A DNA stretch of 64,000 nt from Thermomonas sp. (GTDB lineage Bacteria; Pseudomonadota; Gammaproteobacteria; Xanthomonadales; Xanthomonadaceae). The position numbers and the translations under genes are program-made. Every line of letters begins with the position of its first letter. Within the stretch, counting starts at the first letter, position 1. This document shows, piece after piece, positions 21,382 to 30,817 of the stretch. The stretch spans positions 871,952 to 935,951 of the forward strand of contig NZ_JAQSDO010000015.1 in the NCBI RefSeq assembly GCF_029945965.1, given 5' to 3'. The notes under the pieces are model-generated. The model made no database searches. It saw nothing but the letters and a program-made list of their open reading frames with translations, and was not told the DNA's origin.

Positions 21382-23169
21382 TCAATAAACGCGCTGTTTC
21401 GGCGGCACGACTTCAACGTCGCTAGTGAGCGTGTACATGTGCACCGGGCGGTAGTCGATGCGCGTCTTGTCGTCATCATCAACCCAACACACGCTGTGCT
21501 TGTGCCAGTTGACATCATCGCGATCGGGGAAGTCCTCGCGCGCGTGTGCACCGCGTGATTCCTCGCGGTTCTCGGCCGACACAATCGTCGCCAGCGCCTG
21601 GCCCAGCAGGTTCTGCAGTTCCATCGTCTCGATCAAGTCCGAGTTCCACACCAGCGAACGGTCGGAGACCTTGACGTCGGCGAAGCTGGCCTTGATCTCG
21701 TGGATCGCCTTGACGCCATCGGCCAGGGTTTCGCCGGTGCGGAACACCGCCGCATCCTTCTGCATCGCGCGCTGCATGTTGATGCGGATCTGCGCAGTCG
21801 GGGTGTCGCCATGCGCGTTTCGCAGCGCATCGAGGTTCGCCAGCGACTTGTCGCAGGCATCGCCTGCAAGCGGCTTGTGCGGCGCGCCAGGCTTGATGGT
21901 TTCAGCACAGCGGTTGGCCACGGCGCGACCGAACACCACCAGGTCGAGCAGCGAATTGGAACCGAGGCGGTTCGCGCCATGCACCGACACGCAGGCGGCT
22001 TCGCCGATCGCGTAAAGCCCCGGCACCACGGCATCGGGGTTGCCGTTGTACAGCTGCACCACTTCGCCGTGGTAGTTGGTCGGGATGCCGCCCATGTTGT
22101 AGTGGACGGTTGGAATGACCGGGATCGGCTGCTTCTCGACGTCGACGCCGGCGAAAATCCGCGCGCTCTCGGAAATACCCGGCAACTTCTCGTGGACGTC
22201 GGCGGGGTTGAGATGGGTCAAGTCCAGGAAGAGGTGGTCCTTGTGCTCGCCGACGCCGCGGCCTTCACGGATTTCCAGCGTCATCGCGCGGCTGACCACG
22301 TCGCGCGAGGCGAGATCTTTTGCGTTCGGCGCATAGCGCTCCATGAAGCGCTCGCCCTCGCTGTTGCGCAGGATGCCGCCTTCGCCGCGCACGCCTTCGG
22401 TGATCAGGCAACCAGCACCGTAGATGCCGGTCGGGTGGAACTGCACGAACTCCATGTCCTGCAGGCCCAGCCCGGCGCGCAGCGCCATGCCGCCACCATC
22501 GCCGGTGCAGGTATGCGCCGAGGTCGCGCTGAAATACGCACGACCATAACCACCGGTAGCCAGCACCACGCCCTGGGCGCGGAACAGATGCAACGTGCCC
22601 TCGGCCATGTCCAGCGCAAGCACGCCACGGCAGGCGCCATCGGCATCCATGATCAGGTCGAGCGCGAAGTATTCGATGAAGAAACGCGCGTCGTGCGCCA
22701 GCGACTGCTGGTACAGCGTGTGCAGGATCGCGTGGCCGGTGCGGTCGGCCGCGGCGCAGGTGCGCTGGGCGATGCCCTTGCCGTAGTGGGTGGTCATGCC
22801 GCCGAATGGGCGCTGGTAGATCTTGCCCTCTTCGGTGCGGCTGAACGGCACGCCCTGATGCTCAAGCTCGATGATCGCCGGGATCGCTTCCTTGCACATG
22901 TACTCGATCGCGTCCTGGTCGCCCAACCAGTCCGATCCCTTGATGGTGTCGTAGTAGTGGAAGCGCCAGTCGTCCTCGCCCATGTTGCCGAGCGCGGCAG
23001 AAATGCCGCCCTGCGCGGCCACGGTATGCGAACGGGTCGGGAAGACTTTGGTGATGCAGGCAGTCTGCAAGCCCTTCTGGGCCAGCCCGAAGGTGGCGCG
23101 TAATCCAGCGCCGCCGGCGCCTACCACGATCATGTCGAAGGTATGTTCCTGGATATTGTATGCGGGCAC
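21382..23169 (-). CDS. sdhA: Succinate dehydrogenase flavoprotein subunit (GTG start)
   Basis: [66 protein letters not shown]. Confidence 0.97.
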   Translation of the reverse strand: MPAYNIQEHTFDMIVVGAGGAGLRATFGLAQKGLQTACITKVFPTRSHTVAAQGGISAALGNMGEDDWRFHYYDTIKGSDWLGDQDAIEYMCKEAIPAIIELEHQGVPFSRTEEGKIYQRPFGGMTTHYGKGIAQRTCAAADRTGHAILHTLYQQSLAHDARFFIEYFALDLIMDADGACRGVLALDMAEGTLHLFRAQGVVLATGGYGRAYFSATSAHTCTGDGGGMALRAGLGLQDMEFVQFHPTGIYGAGCLITEGVRGEGGILRNSEGERFMERYAPNAKDLASRDVVSRAMTLEIREGRGVGEHKDHLFLDLTHLNPADVHEKLPGISESARIFAGVDVEKQPIPVIPTVHYNMGGIPTNYHGEVVQLYNGNPDAVVPGLYAIGEAACVSVHGANRLGSNSLLDLVVFGRAVANRCAETIKPGAPHKPLAGDACDKSLANLDALRNAHGDTPTAQIRINMQRAMQKDAAVFRTGETLADGVKAIHEIKASFADVKVSDRSLVWNSDLIETMELQNLLGQALATIVSAENREESRGAHAREDFPDRDDVNWHKHSVCWVDDDDKTRIDYRPVHMYTLTSDVEVVPPKQRVY

Positions 23170-23173
23170 GGAA

Positions 23174-23578
23174 TCAGGCTCCCAGCGTAATGCGGATGAC
23201 GGCAAGCACGCTGGCGATGGCCGCGAGTGCACAGACGAAAATGTTGGCAATGTGTGCCACGCCGGCCAGCGCCGGGGTGTGGACGTAATCCTCGATGACC
23301 ACCTGCAGGCCAAGCTTGGCATGCCAGAACATCGCGATCAGGAACGCGACCAGGATCGTCGCATTCACCGTATCGCCCACGATCGCATGGGCGAGATCGT
23401 AACTGGCGCCGCCGAGCGACAGCAGCAGGCCGATCAGGTAAGCGCCCAGCAGCAACAGGACGATCGCGGTAATCCGCTGCCAGATGAAATGATCGGTGCC
23501 GGATTTTGCGGAACCAAGACCCACCGCCCGCTTCAGCGGCGTGCGCAGGTTTTCGTGGCGCTTCCAGTCATCGCTCAT
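23174..23578 (-). CDS. sdhD: Succinate dehydrogenase membrane anchor subunit SdhD
   Basis: 134 aa, three [23 protein letters not shown]; between sdhC and sdhA. Confidence 0.93.
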   Translation of the reverse strand: MSDDWKRHENLRTPLKRAVGLGSAKSGTDHFIWQRITAIVLLLLGAYLIGLLLSLGGASYDLAHAIVGDTVNATILVAFLIAMFWHAKLGLQVVIEDYVHTPALAGVAHIANIFVCALAAIASVLAVIRITLGA

Positions 23579-24000
23579 GGCTGCCCCCAATGCATCAGCA
23601 CGATGACCCAAACCACGGCGAGAAGGACCACGCTGCCGATGATTGAAATCCAGCTGCTACGTATGAAGTCCGGGATCTCGAAGCCGTGGCCGGCATCCTG
23701 CACCAAGTGGCGCACGCCGTTGATGAGGTGATAGGCCAGCGCCCAGCTGAAGCCGAACAGGATGATTTTGCCGAACACCGAGCCCGCACCGGCAGCGAAG
23801 GTTTCCCAGCGTTCCGGACCGGATGCCAGCGCCACCAGCGCATACACCATTGCCAGGCCACCAAAAGCAAGGATCACACCAGTGATGCGATGCAGGATCG
23901 AGGTCACCATTTGCACCTGCCAGCTGTAGACCTGCAGGTGCGGGGACAACGGACGTTCGCGAACGCGCGGCTTCAATGCAGGAAAATCAGGGGCAGCCAT
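23575..24000 (-). CDS. sdhC: Succinate dehydrogenase cytochrome b556 subunit SdhC
   Basis: RPLSPHLQVYSWQVQMVTSILHRITGVILAFG and LAYHLINGVRHLVQDAGHG. Confidence 0.95.
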   Translation of the reverse strand: MAAPDFPALKPRVRERPLSPHLQVYSWQVQMVTSILHRITGVILAFGGLAMVYALVALASGPERWETFAAGAGSVFGKIILFGFSWALAYHLINGVRHLVQDAGHGFEIPDFIRSSWISIIGSVVLLAVVWVIVLMHWGQP

Positions 24001-24066
24001 GGGCGGTGCTCTCTCCATTCAAACTTGCGTCAGGACCTGCATCAAAACCACGGCTTCGCGCAGGTT

Positions 24067-24255
24067 CTAGAAGTCGATGCAACGGCCATTCTTCTCCCAA
24101 TCCCCGTAACGCGTCGGATCGAGGCCTTCACGGCCACCGATTTCAGCGGTTGGGATCGCGTCCACAGCTGGACTGGCGCTGGGTTCCGGGTTCGGAACCG
24201 GCGCCTGCCCAGGCTCGGGACGGGGATCGGTTTGACCTATGATCGACGTATTCAC
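24067..24255 (-). CDS. DUF1674 / SDHAF4-like succinate dehydrogenase assembly factor (GTG start)
   Basis: 62 aa; C-terminal EIGGREGLDPTRYGDWEKNGRCIDF matches the recalled DUF1674 signature (G..G.EPTRYGDWE.KGRC.DF). Confidence 0.85.
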   Translation of the reverse strand: MNTSIIGQTDPRPEPGQAPVPNPEPSASPAVDAIPTAEIGGREGLDPTRYGDWEKNGRCIDF

Positions 24256-24282
24256 AACCCCCTGAGTCTAAGTCCCACGCCC

Positions 24283-25149
24283 ATGTCCCACAACCACGAT
24301 CACATACTGGCACCTGACTTTGCCCTGCCCGAGCATGACATCCTTGCGTTGAAAGGCCCCGATGCCGTGACCTTCGCGCAAGCCCAGTTCATGAACGATG
24401 TCGGCGCCTTGGCCGATGGGCAGTGGCAATGGAATGGCTGGTTGACGCCAAAGGGCCGCGTGATCGCGCTGTTCGCGCTGCTCCGGCTGGAAGCGCAGAC
24501 CCTGTGGCTGCTACTGCCCGATGTCACTGCAGGTGAACTCACTCCACTGCTGCAGCGCTATGTGTTTCGCAGCAAAGTCGCGCTGGCAAGCGTCGATACT
24601 TCGCTGTCCGCCGGATTCAGCGCGCCGCAGCATGCCGTGGGCGCTGCGTTCGCTGTCATCGACGACAGCCGGATCGAACTGGACATGGGCATCGAAGCTG
24701 GCCCGCGCCACTTGGTGATCGGTGGAACGCCGGCGCCCGAAGACCAGCAAGCCGCGGCGCGCTGGATGCAAGCTGATCTTGCCCACGGCCTGCCCCGTCT
24801 GCCTGCTTCACAACGCGAACAATGGACCCCACAACAGCTCTCGCTGGACCGGCTGCGCGCGTTCAGCGTAAAGAAGGGCTGTTATCCCGGCCAGGAAATC
24901 GTGGCGCGCACGCATTACCTGGGCCAGGTCAAGCGCGGTCTGGCGCTGTACGAGACGACTAGCGAAGCAGCATTCGAGGTCGCTGCCGGTAGTGAAGTCC
25001 ACGCCGCAGCACGCAGCATCGGCAGCGTGGCCTGCGCAAGCGGAAACCTCGTGCTCGCCGTGATGCCGCTGGATGCGCCAACTGAAGGCCTGAGCGCGGC
25101 CGGCATCACCTTGCAGGCGCGGCCCTTGCTGGGCGGATTGGCCCGCTGA
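24283..25149 (+). CDS. ygfZ: Folate-binding protein YgfZ (GcvT-like)
   Basis: KKGCYPGQEIVARTHYLGQVKRGL is the conserved YgfZ K-G-C-Y-x-G-Q-E motif. Confidence 0.94.
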   Translation: MSHNHDHILAPDFALPEHDILALKGPDAVTFAQAQFMNDVGALADGQWQWNGWLTPKGRVIALFALLRLEAQTLWLLLPDVTAGELTPLLQRYVFRSKVALASVDTSLSAGFSAPQHAVGAAFAVIDDSRIELDMGIEAGPRHLVIGGTPAPEDQQAAARWMQADLAHGLPRLPASQREQWTPQQLSLDRLRAFSVKKGCYPGQEIVARTHYLGQVKRGLALYETTSEAAFEVAAGSEVHAAARSIGSVACASGNLVLAVMPLDAPTEGLSAAGITLQARPLLGGLAR

Positions 25150-25190
25150 TTGCTGACGCCAGTTGAACGCCACGGCGTTATCCTGCAGGC

Positions 25191-26024
25191 GTGAACGCAC
25201 GACTTCGCGACAATGAGCCACCGCTGGGTACCGCCAGGCGCCAGGTGGAACAACGCTCGCGCGATGCTGTGCGCACCACTGTGGACACCATCGCCTGCGA
25301 AGTGCCGGTCGCCCTGCACTACAACGACGTCCCGTTCGCGGTGTTGATGGCAACTCCCTGTGATCTCGCCGACCTGACGCTTGGGTTCTCGCTGAGCGAG
25401 GCCATCATCGAAACCGGTGATGCCTGGCAGCTTGACGGGATCAAGGAAGAAATCGAAGGCTTCGTGGTCAACATGCGCATACCGGCCGAGCGCGCCGCAA
25501 GGCTGGCCCAGCGCAGCCGGCCACTGCCTGGCTATGGCGGCTGCGGGATCTGCGGCAGTGCATCGATCGAGGACGTCATGCGGATGCCCGTGGAGGTCTC
25601 AAGCCAGCTCAGTGTCGACGAGACATCCTTGCATCGCGCGCTGGATGCCCTGCACCGGCAACAGCCCTTGAATGCGGAAACCGGCGCAACCCATGCCGCT
25701 GGCTTCGCCAATGCACGCGGCGAGTTGCTGCTGGTGCGCGAGGACGTCGGTCGCCACAACGCGCTGGACAAGCTCATCGGTGGCTTGCACGGCAACAACA
25801 TCCCCACGGGCGACGGCTTCGCGATCACCACCAGCCGCGCCAGCTATGAGTTGGCGATGAAATCCGCACAGGTCGGCATTCCGCTGCTGGCCGCGATTTC
25901 TGCACCGACTACGCTGGCGATTGCCCTGGCGCAGTCCACCGGCCTGGGACTGGTCGGTTTCGCCCGCGACGCCCAGTGCGTGGTCTATGCGCATCCACAG
26001 CGATTGAGGCGCAGCACGCCATGA
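25191..26024 (+). CDS. fdhD: Formate dehydrogenase accessory sulfurtransferase FdhD (GTG start)
   Basis: MATPCDLADLTLGFSLSEAII, GYGGCGICG, REDVGRHNALDKLIG. Confidence 0.95.
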   Translation: MNARLRDNEPPLGTARRQVEQRSRDAVRTTVDTIACEVPVALHYNDVPFAVLMATPCDLADLTLGFSLSEAIIETGDAWQLDGIKEEIEGFVVNMRIPAERAARLAQRSRPLPGYGGCGICGSASIEDVMRMPVEVSSQLSVDETSLHRALDALHRQQPLNAETGATHAAGFANARGELLLVREDVGRHNALDKLIGGLHGNNIPTGDGFAITTSRASYELAMKSAQVGIPLLAAISAPTTLAIALAQSTGLGLVGFARDAQCVVYAHPQRLRRSTP

Positions 26025-28378
26025 GCGAAAAACCCGTGACCGACGAAGTCGAAATCAAGCCTTACGACGGTCCCGCCGGCGGCTGGCCTGCGCTGCGCAG
26101 CGTTGCCGCCCACTTGCTGCATCAGGACGTGGCATTAATTGGCGCGAAAACCCTGCTCAACGTCAACCAGCCGGACGGGTTTGATTGCCCCGGCTGCGCG
26201 TGGCCGGATCGCGAACACACCTCGACCTTCGAGTTCTGCGAGAACGGTGCCAAGGCGGTCGCGTTCGAGGCCACTGCACGCCGTGCCGGGCCCGGGATGT
26301 TCGCGAAATATTCGGTCACCGAGCTGGCGCGCTACAGCGACCATTGGCTGGAAGATCAAGGCCGGTTGACGAACCCGCTTCGCTACAACGCGGCAACCGA
26401 TCATTACGAAGTAATCAGCTGGGATACAGCCTTCACCTTCATAGCAGCGCAGCTCAATGCACTGGCATCGCCGGACGAGGCGATCTTCTACACCTCCGGG
26501 CGCACCAGCAACGAGGCCGCGTTCCTGTACCAGTTGTTCGTACGCCAGTTCGGCACCAACAATTTCCCGGACTGCTCGAACATGTGTCACGAGCCGTCCG
26601 GCTTCGCGCTCGGCGCGCAGCTGGGCACCGGCAAGGGTACGGTCTCGCTGTCGGATTTCGAGCAGGCCGATTTGATTTTGGTGTTCGGGCAGAATCCCGG
26701 CACCAACCATCCGCGCATGCTCGGTGAACTGCGACGGGCGGTGAAGCGCGGCGCCAGCGTGCTCGCCTTCAATCCGTTGCGCGAACGCGGGCTGGAGTGC
26801 TTCGCCGATCCGCAGGATGCGCTGGAAATGCTGCATGGGGGATCGACCAGGATTGCCTCGGATTATTACCAGCTGCGCATCGGCGGCGATCTCGCTGCGA
26901 TCAGCGGCATCATCAAGCACGTGCTGGAACGCGGGGCGCAGGCGCATGCCGATGGCCAGCCGGAACTGCTCGATGAAAGTTTCATCGACACACATACCGA
27001 TGGCTTCGATGCGCTGCGCACAAGCATCGAGGCCACAGAGTGGCGCGACATCGAAACCGAATCCGGCATGCATGAAGCGCGCCTGCGCGATGCCGGCGAG
27101 CGCTTCCTGCGCGCTGATCGAGCCATCGTGTGCTGGGGCATGGGCATCACCCAACACACCCGCTCGGTGGCGACCATCCAGATGCTGGTCAACCTGATGC
27201 TGCTGCGCGGCCACATCGGCCGTCCCGGTGCCGGCATCTGCCCGGTGCGCGGGCACAGCAATGTGCAGGGCGACCGCACCATGGGCATTCACGAGCAGCC
27301 CTCGGCTGCCTTGCTGGATCGCCTGCAGCAGGTGTTCGGATTCGATCCGCCGCGCGCCCACGGCGTGGACACCGTCGGCGCGATCGAAGCGATGCGCGAT
27401 GGCAAGGCCAGCGTGTTCTTCGCAATGGGCGGCAACTTCGCCACTGCCACACCCGATACCGAAGCAACCCACGCCGCACTTCGCAACTGCACGCTGACCG
27501 TGCACGTGGCGACCAAGCTCAACCGCAGCCACCTCGTTCATGGTTGCGATGCGCTGATCCTGCCATGCCTGGGCCGCACCGAGATCGACCGGCAGGCCAA
27601 CGGCCCGCAAGCGGTGACGGTCGAGGATTCGATGAGCATGGTGCATCTATCGGCAGGCCGGAACGAACCGGCCTCGCCTGAACTGCTGTCCGAGCCCGAC
27701 ATCGTGGCGCGGCTGGCACAGGCCACGCTGGGCAAACGCAGCGACACGCCGTGGCGCTGGCTGGTGGAGGATTACGACCGTATCCGCGACCAGATCGCGC
27801 GGGTGTTCGAGGATTTCCATGACTTCAACAAGCGCGTGCACGTACCCGGCGGCTTCCGCCTGCCCAACAGCGCAGGCGCGCGCGAATGGCGTACTGAAAC
27901 CGGCAAGGCGCGTTTCCTCGCGCACACCCTGTTGAAGACACAGGATTCGATACCAGCAGGCGATTCACGCGGGCACGTATTCACCCTGACCACGGTGCGC
28001 TCGCACGATCAGTACAACACCACGATCTACGGCCTGCACGACCGCTATCGCGGCGTGCACAACGAGCGCCGCGCGTTGTTCATCCATGCCGACGATATCG
28101 CCATGCTGGATCTTGAGGCCGGCCAGCGCGTAGACATCGAAAGCATTGCAAACGACGACTCGCGCCGCTGGGTGCGCGGCTTCCTGCTGGTGGCCTACGA
28201 CATCCCGCGCGGATGCCTGGCCGCCTACTACCCGGAAACCAATGCGCTGGTCCCGTTGGACAGCTTCGCCGAACACGCGCGCACGCCGGCCAGCAAGGCA
28301 ATAACCGTGGCATTGCATCGACATGACGAAACGACGGCCAGCCAGCCACGCGACATCCAGGCGGCCATCGTTGCTTGA
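26021..28378 (+). CDS. FdhF/YdeP family molybdopterin oxidoreductase
   Basis: GFDCPGCAWPDREHTSTFEFCENGAKAVAFEAT; YTSGRTSNEAAFLYQLFVRQFGTNNFPDCSNMCHEPSG; ATGA overlap with fdhD. Confidence 0.92.
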   Translation: MSEKPVTDEVEIKPYDGPAGGWPALRSVAAHLLHQDVALIGAKTLLNVNQPDGFDCPGCAWPDREHTSTFEFCENGAKAVAFEATARRAGPGMFAKYSVTELARYSDHWLEDQGRLTNPLRYNAATDHYEVISWDTAFTFIAAQLNALASPDEAIFYTSGRTSNEAAFLYQLFVRQFGTNNFPDCSNMCHEPSGFALGAQLGTGKGTVSLSDFEQADLILVFGQNPGTNHPRMLGELRRAVKRGASVLAFNPLRERGLECFADPQDALEMLHGGSTRIASDYYQLRIGGDLAAISGIIKHVLERGAQAHADGQPELLDESFIDTHTDGFDALRTSIEATEWRDIETESGMHEARLRDAGERFLRADRAIVCWGMGITQHTRSVATIQMLVNLMLLRGHIGRPGAGICPVRGHSNVQGDRTMGIHEQPSAALLDRLQQVFGFDPPRAHGVDTVGAIEAMRDGKASVFFAMGGNFATATPDTEATHAALRNCTLTVHVATKLNRSHLVHGCDALILPCLGRTEIDRQANGPQAVTVEDSMSMVHLSAGRNEPASPELLSEPDIVARLAQATLGKRSDTPWRWLVEDYDRIRDQIARVFEDFHDFNKRVHVPGGFRLPNSAGAREWRTETGKARFLAHTLLKTQDSIPAGDSRGHVFTLTTVRSHDQYNTTIYGLHDRYRGVHNERRALFIHADDIAMLDLEAGQRVDIESIANDDSRRWVRGFLLVAYDIPRGCLAAYYPETNALVPLDSFAEHARTPASKAITVALHRHDETTASQPRDIQAAIVA

Positions 28379-28384
28379 CGAATA

Positions 28385-30691
28385 TTAGTAGGCAGCAGGT
28401 TTCCCAGCAGCCAACACATCCGCTGCGGCGACGATGTCTTCGTCCTTCGGAATGACCAGAAACGCAGCACCCGCCAGCGGCGTGTAGGTATCCACGCCGA
28501 CCACGCGTCGCCCGGGCTTGCCGCCCAGCCCGGCTTCGGTAATCGCGGTGATCACGCCCTCGCCGATGCCGGCACTGTGGCGCCCTTCATCGACCACCAG
28601 GATGCGCGCGCATTCCCTTGCATGTTTGGCGATCGCCTTCTCGTTCAGCGGCACCAGCCAGCGCAGGTCGACCACGCGCACTTTCCAGCCATGCTTGTCC
28701 TCGATCGCGCGCGCCGCACGCAGGCTCATCGGCATGCCGTTGCCGAAGCTGAAGATCACGCAGTCACTGGCATCCGGGTTGTAGACACGCTCCTCACCCA
28801 GCACCAGTGCCTGGTCGGGCGCCGGGTACTCGGTAAGCCACTGGCCGTCGCCAGGCTCGTATAGGTCCTTGGTCATGTACAGCGCGATCGGTTCCAGGAA
28901 CACGCTGACCCGGCCATCGACCTTGCCCAAAGCGGCCAGCGTACGCAGCATCATCGCCGCGTCGTCGCCACGCGAAGCGCAGCCGACCACCAGTCCGGGA
29001 ATATCACGCAGCGCGGTGATCGAATTATCATTGTGGAAATGCCCGCCAAAGCCGCGCTGGTAACCCAGGCCCGCGATGCGCACGACCATCGGGTTGCGGA
29101 ACTGGTCGTTGCTGAAGAACTGCAGGCTGGCCGCCTCGCCGCGGATCTGGTCGATTGCGTTGTGCAGATAGGCCAGGTACTGGATCTCCGGGATCGGCAG
29201 CATGCCCAGATTGGCAAAACCCTGGGCCATTCCCAGGATCATGGTTTCGTCCAGCAATGTGTTGAATACGCGGCGGTTGCCGAACGCCTTGTGCAGGCCC
29301 TTGGTCACCGTATATACGCCACCCTTTTGGGCCACGTCTTCGCCGAACAGCAACGTCTCCGGATACTTGGCGAACAGGTCGTGCAAGGCCTGGTTGATCT
29401 GGATGGCGAGATGCCGTGGCGGCAGTTTCTCGGGCAGTTTATCCTCGCTGCCGAATGCCTTGATCCGCGCCTCCGGCGATGCAGCGCGCGTGGCTTCAGC
29501 CTGCACCTTGTCCGGCGTGTACGGCGCCAGCGGCGCGATGACATCTGCGAGCCTTTCGAGTTTCGGCCGGCGGTCGGCATCCTCGGCGGCGGCAAAACAG
29601 CGCGCACGGGTGGCTTCGTACAGCGCGAGGATTTCGTCTTTGGACATCAACCCGGATTCCAGCGCGATCATCGCGCTGCGCAGCAGCGGATCGCTCGCTT
29701 CGACCCGGCACAGTTCGTCGATGTTGCGCCATTCGATCTCGAAGTCGGTGCCAGCGTGGCCCATGATCCGGGTCGTGCGCAGGTGCAGGAAGGTCGGCCG
29801 CCGGGTCATGCGGCAGTGTTCGACGGCCTTGCGCACGCGCCCGTAACCATCGGCCAAGTCCAGTCCATCGGCCTGGAAATAATCCAGCCCGCGGCGCATC
29901 GAGAAGTTCTGTGCAATCCAGTCGTCCGGCGTCTTCACCGAGATGCCGATGCCATTGTCTTCGCACACGAACAGGACCGGCGCCGGCAGCTTCTGATAGG
30001 CGATATATGCAGCGGCATTGAAAGCGGTCTGCGCGCTGGCATGGTTGGACGAGGCATCGCCGAAAGAACAGATCGAGATGCTGTCCTCGGGAATCGGCGA
30101 GGCATGCCCGATCCGGCGCGCCTGCTCGATCGCCAGTGCGGTGCCTAGTGCCTTGGGTAGGTGCGAAGCAATGGTCGAAGTCTGCGGCAACACCCACAAC
30201 GGTTTGCTGCCCCAGACCTTGTGCCGGCCACCCGAGGCCGGGTCGTCCTTGCACGCAGCGAAGCTCAACGCGGAATCCATCACCGGATCGCGTGGCTTTC
30301 CATCAGCGCCGGGTAACTTGCGGAAGCGCTCCGCCATGAAACCGCCGCTGCGGTAATGCAGGAACGCCGGGTCGGTATGCCGCGTCGCGCGCGCTACCAT
30401 CGCGTTGCCTTCGTGGCCGCTGGAACCAATCGTGTAGAAGACCTTGTTTTGCACGCGCAGCACGCGCGCCATCAGGTCCAGGTGACGGCTGACCAGTTGC
30501 GATTCGAACAGCTCGCGAAAGCCCCGCGCATCCAGCGCACTGCCCTCCAGGATCGCTTCGCCAGGTGCAGGCTTGCAGTCCGACGCACCGTTCCAGGCCT
30601 TCACGAACTCGCTGAAATTGACGTCGCAGATCTCGGCGCGGTTGAGCCCCTTCATGCGTGCGGGGATCGGATCGGGAACGGTGGCGAACAT
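28385..30691 (-). CDS. Thiamine-diphosphate dehydrogenase E1 component, fused alpha and beta domains
   Basis: About 768 aa; N-half GDASSNHASAQTAFNAAAYIAYQKLPAPVLFVCEDNGIGISV (E1 alpha), C-half LLFGEDVAQKGGVYTVTKGLHKAFGNRRVFNTLLDE (E1 beta). Confidence 0.88.
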   Translation of the reverse strand: MFATVPDPIPARMKGLNRAEICDVNFSEFVKAWNGASDCKPAPGEAILEGSALDARGFRELFESQLVSRHLDLMARVLRVQNKVFYTIGSSGHEGNAMVARATRHTDPAFLHYRSGGFMAERFRKLPGADGKPRDPVMDSALSFAACKDDPASGGRHKVWGSKPLWVLPQTSTIASHLPKALGTALAIEQARRIGHASPIPEDSISICSFGDASSNHASAQTAFNAAAYIAYQKLPAPVLFVCEDNGIGISVKTPDDWIAQNFSMRRGLDYFQADGLDLADGYGRVRKAVEHCRMTRRPTFLHLRTTRIMGHAGTDFEIEWRNIDELCRVEASDPLLRSAMIALESGLMSKDEILALYEATRARCFAAAEDADRRPKLERLADVIAPLAPYTPDKVQAEATRAASPEARIKAFGSEDKLPEKLPPRHLAIQINQALHDLFAKYPETLLFGEDVAQKGGVYTVTKGLHKAFGNRRVFNTLLDETMILGMAQGFANLGMLPIPEIQYLAYLHNAIDQIRGEAASLQFFSNDQFRNPMVVRIAGLGYQRGFGGHFHNDNSITALRDIPGLVVGCASRGDDAAMMLRTLAALGKVDGRVSVFLEPIALYMTKDLYEPGDGQWLTEYPAPDQALVLGEERVYNPDASDCVIFSFGNGMPMSLRAARAIEDKHGWKVRVVDLRWLVPLNEKAIAKHARECARILVVDEGRHSAGIGEGVITAITEAGLGGKPGRRVVGVDTYTPLAGAAFLVIPKDEDIVAAADVLAAGKPAAY

Positions 30692-30817
30692 GGCGGCCTT
30701 TGGTGAGGCGGATATCAACCCGCCAAATGTCGATTCAGAATACGATTCAAGCGCCGCCAGATAGCATCGGCAACGCGGGTCGGGACCCCTACCCTAACCG
30801 GCTACTGGCGCTTGAAC

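Noticed and set aside
21700-23103. 467-aa plus-strand ORF
   Set aside because: Antisense to sdhA; conservation of SdhA explains the open frame.
26135-27646. 503-aa minus-strand ORF
   Set aside because: Antisense to the well-supported YdeP-like gene.
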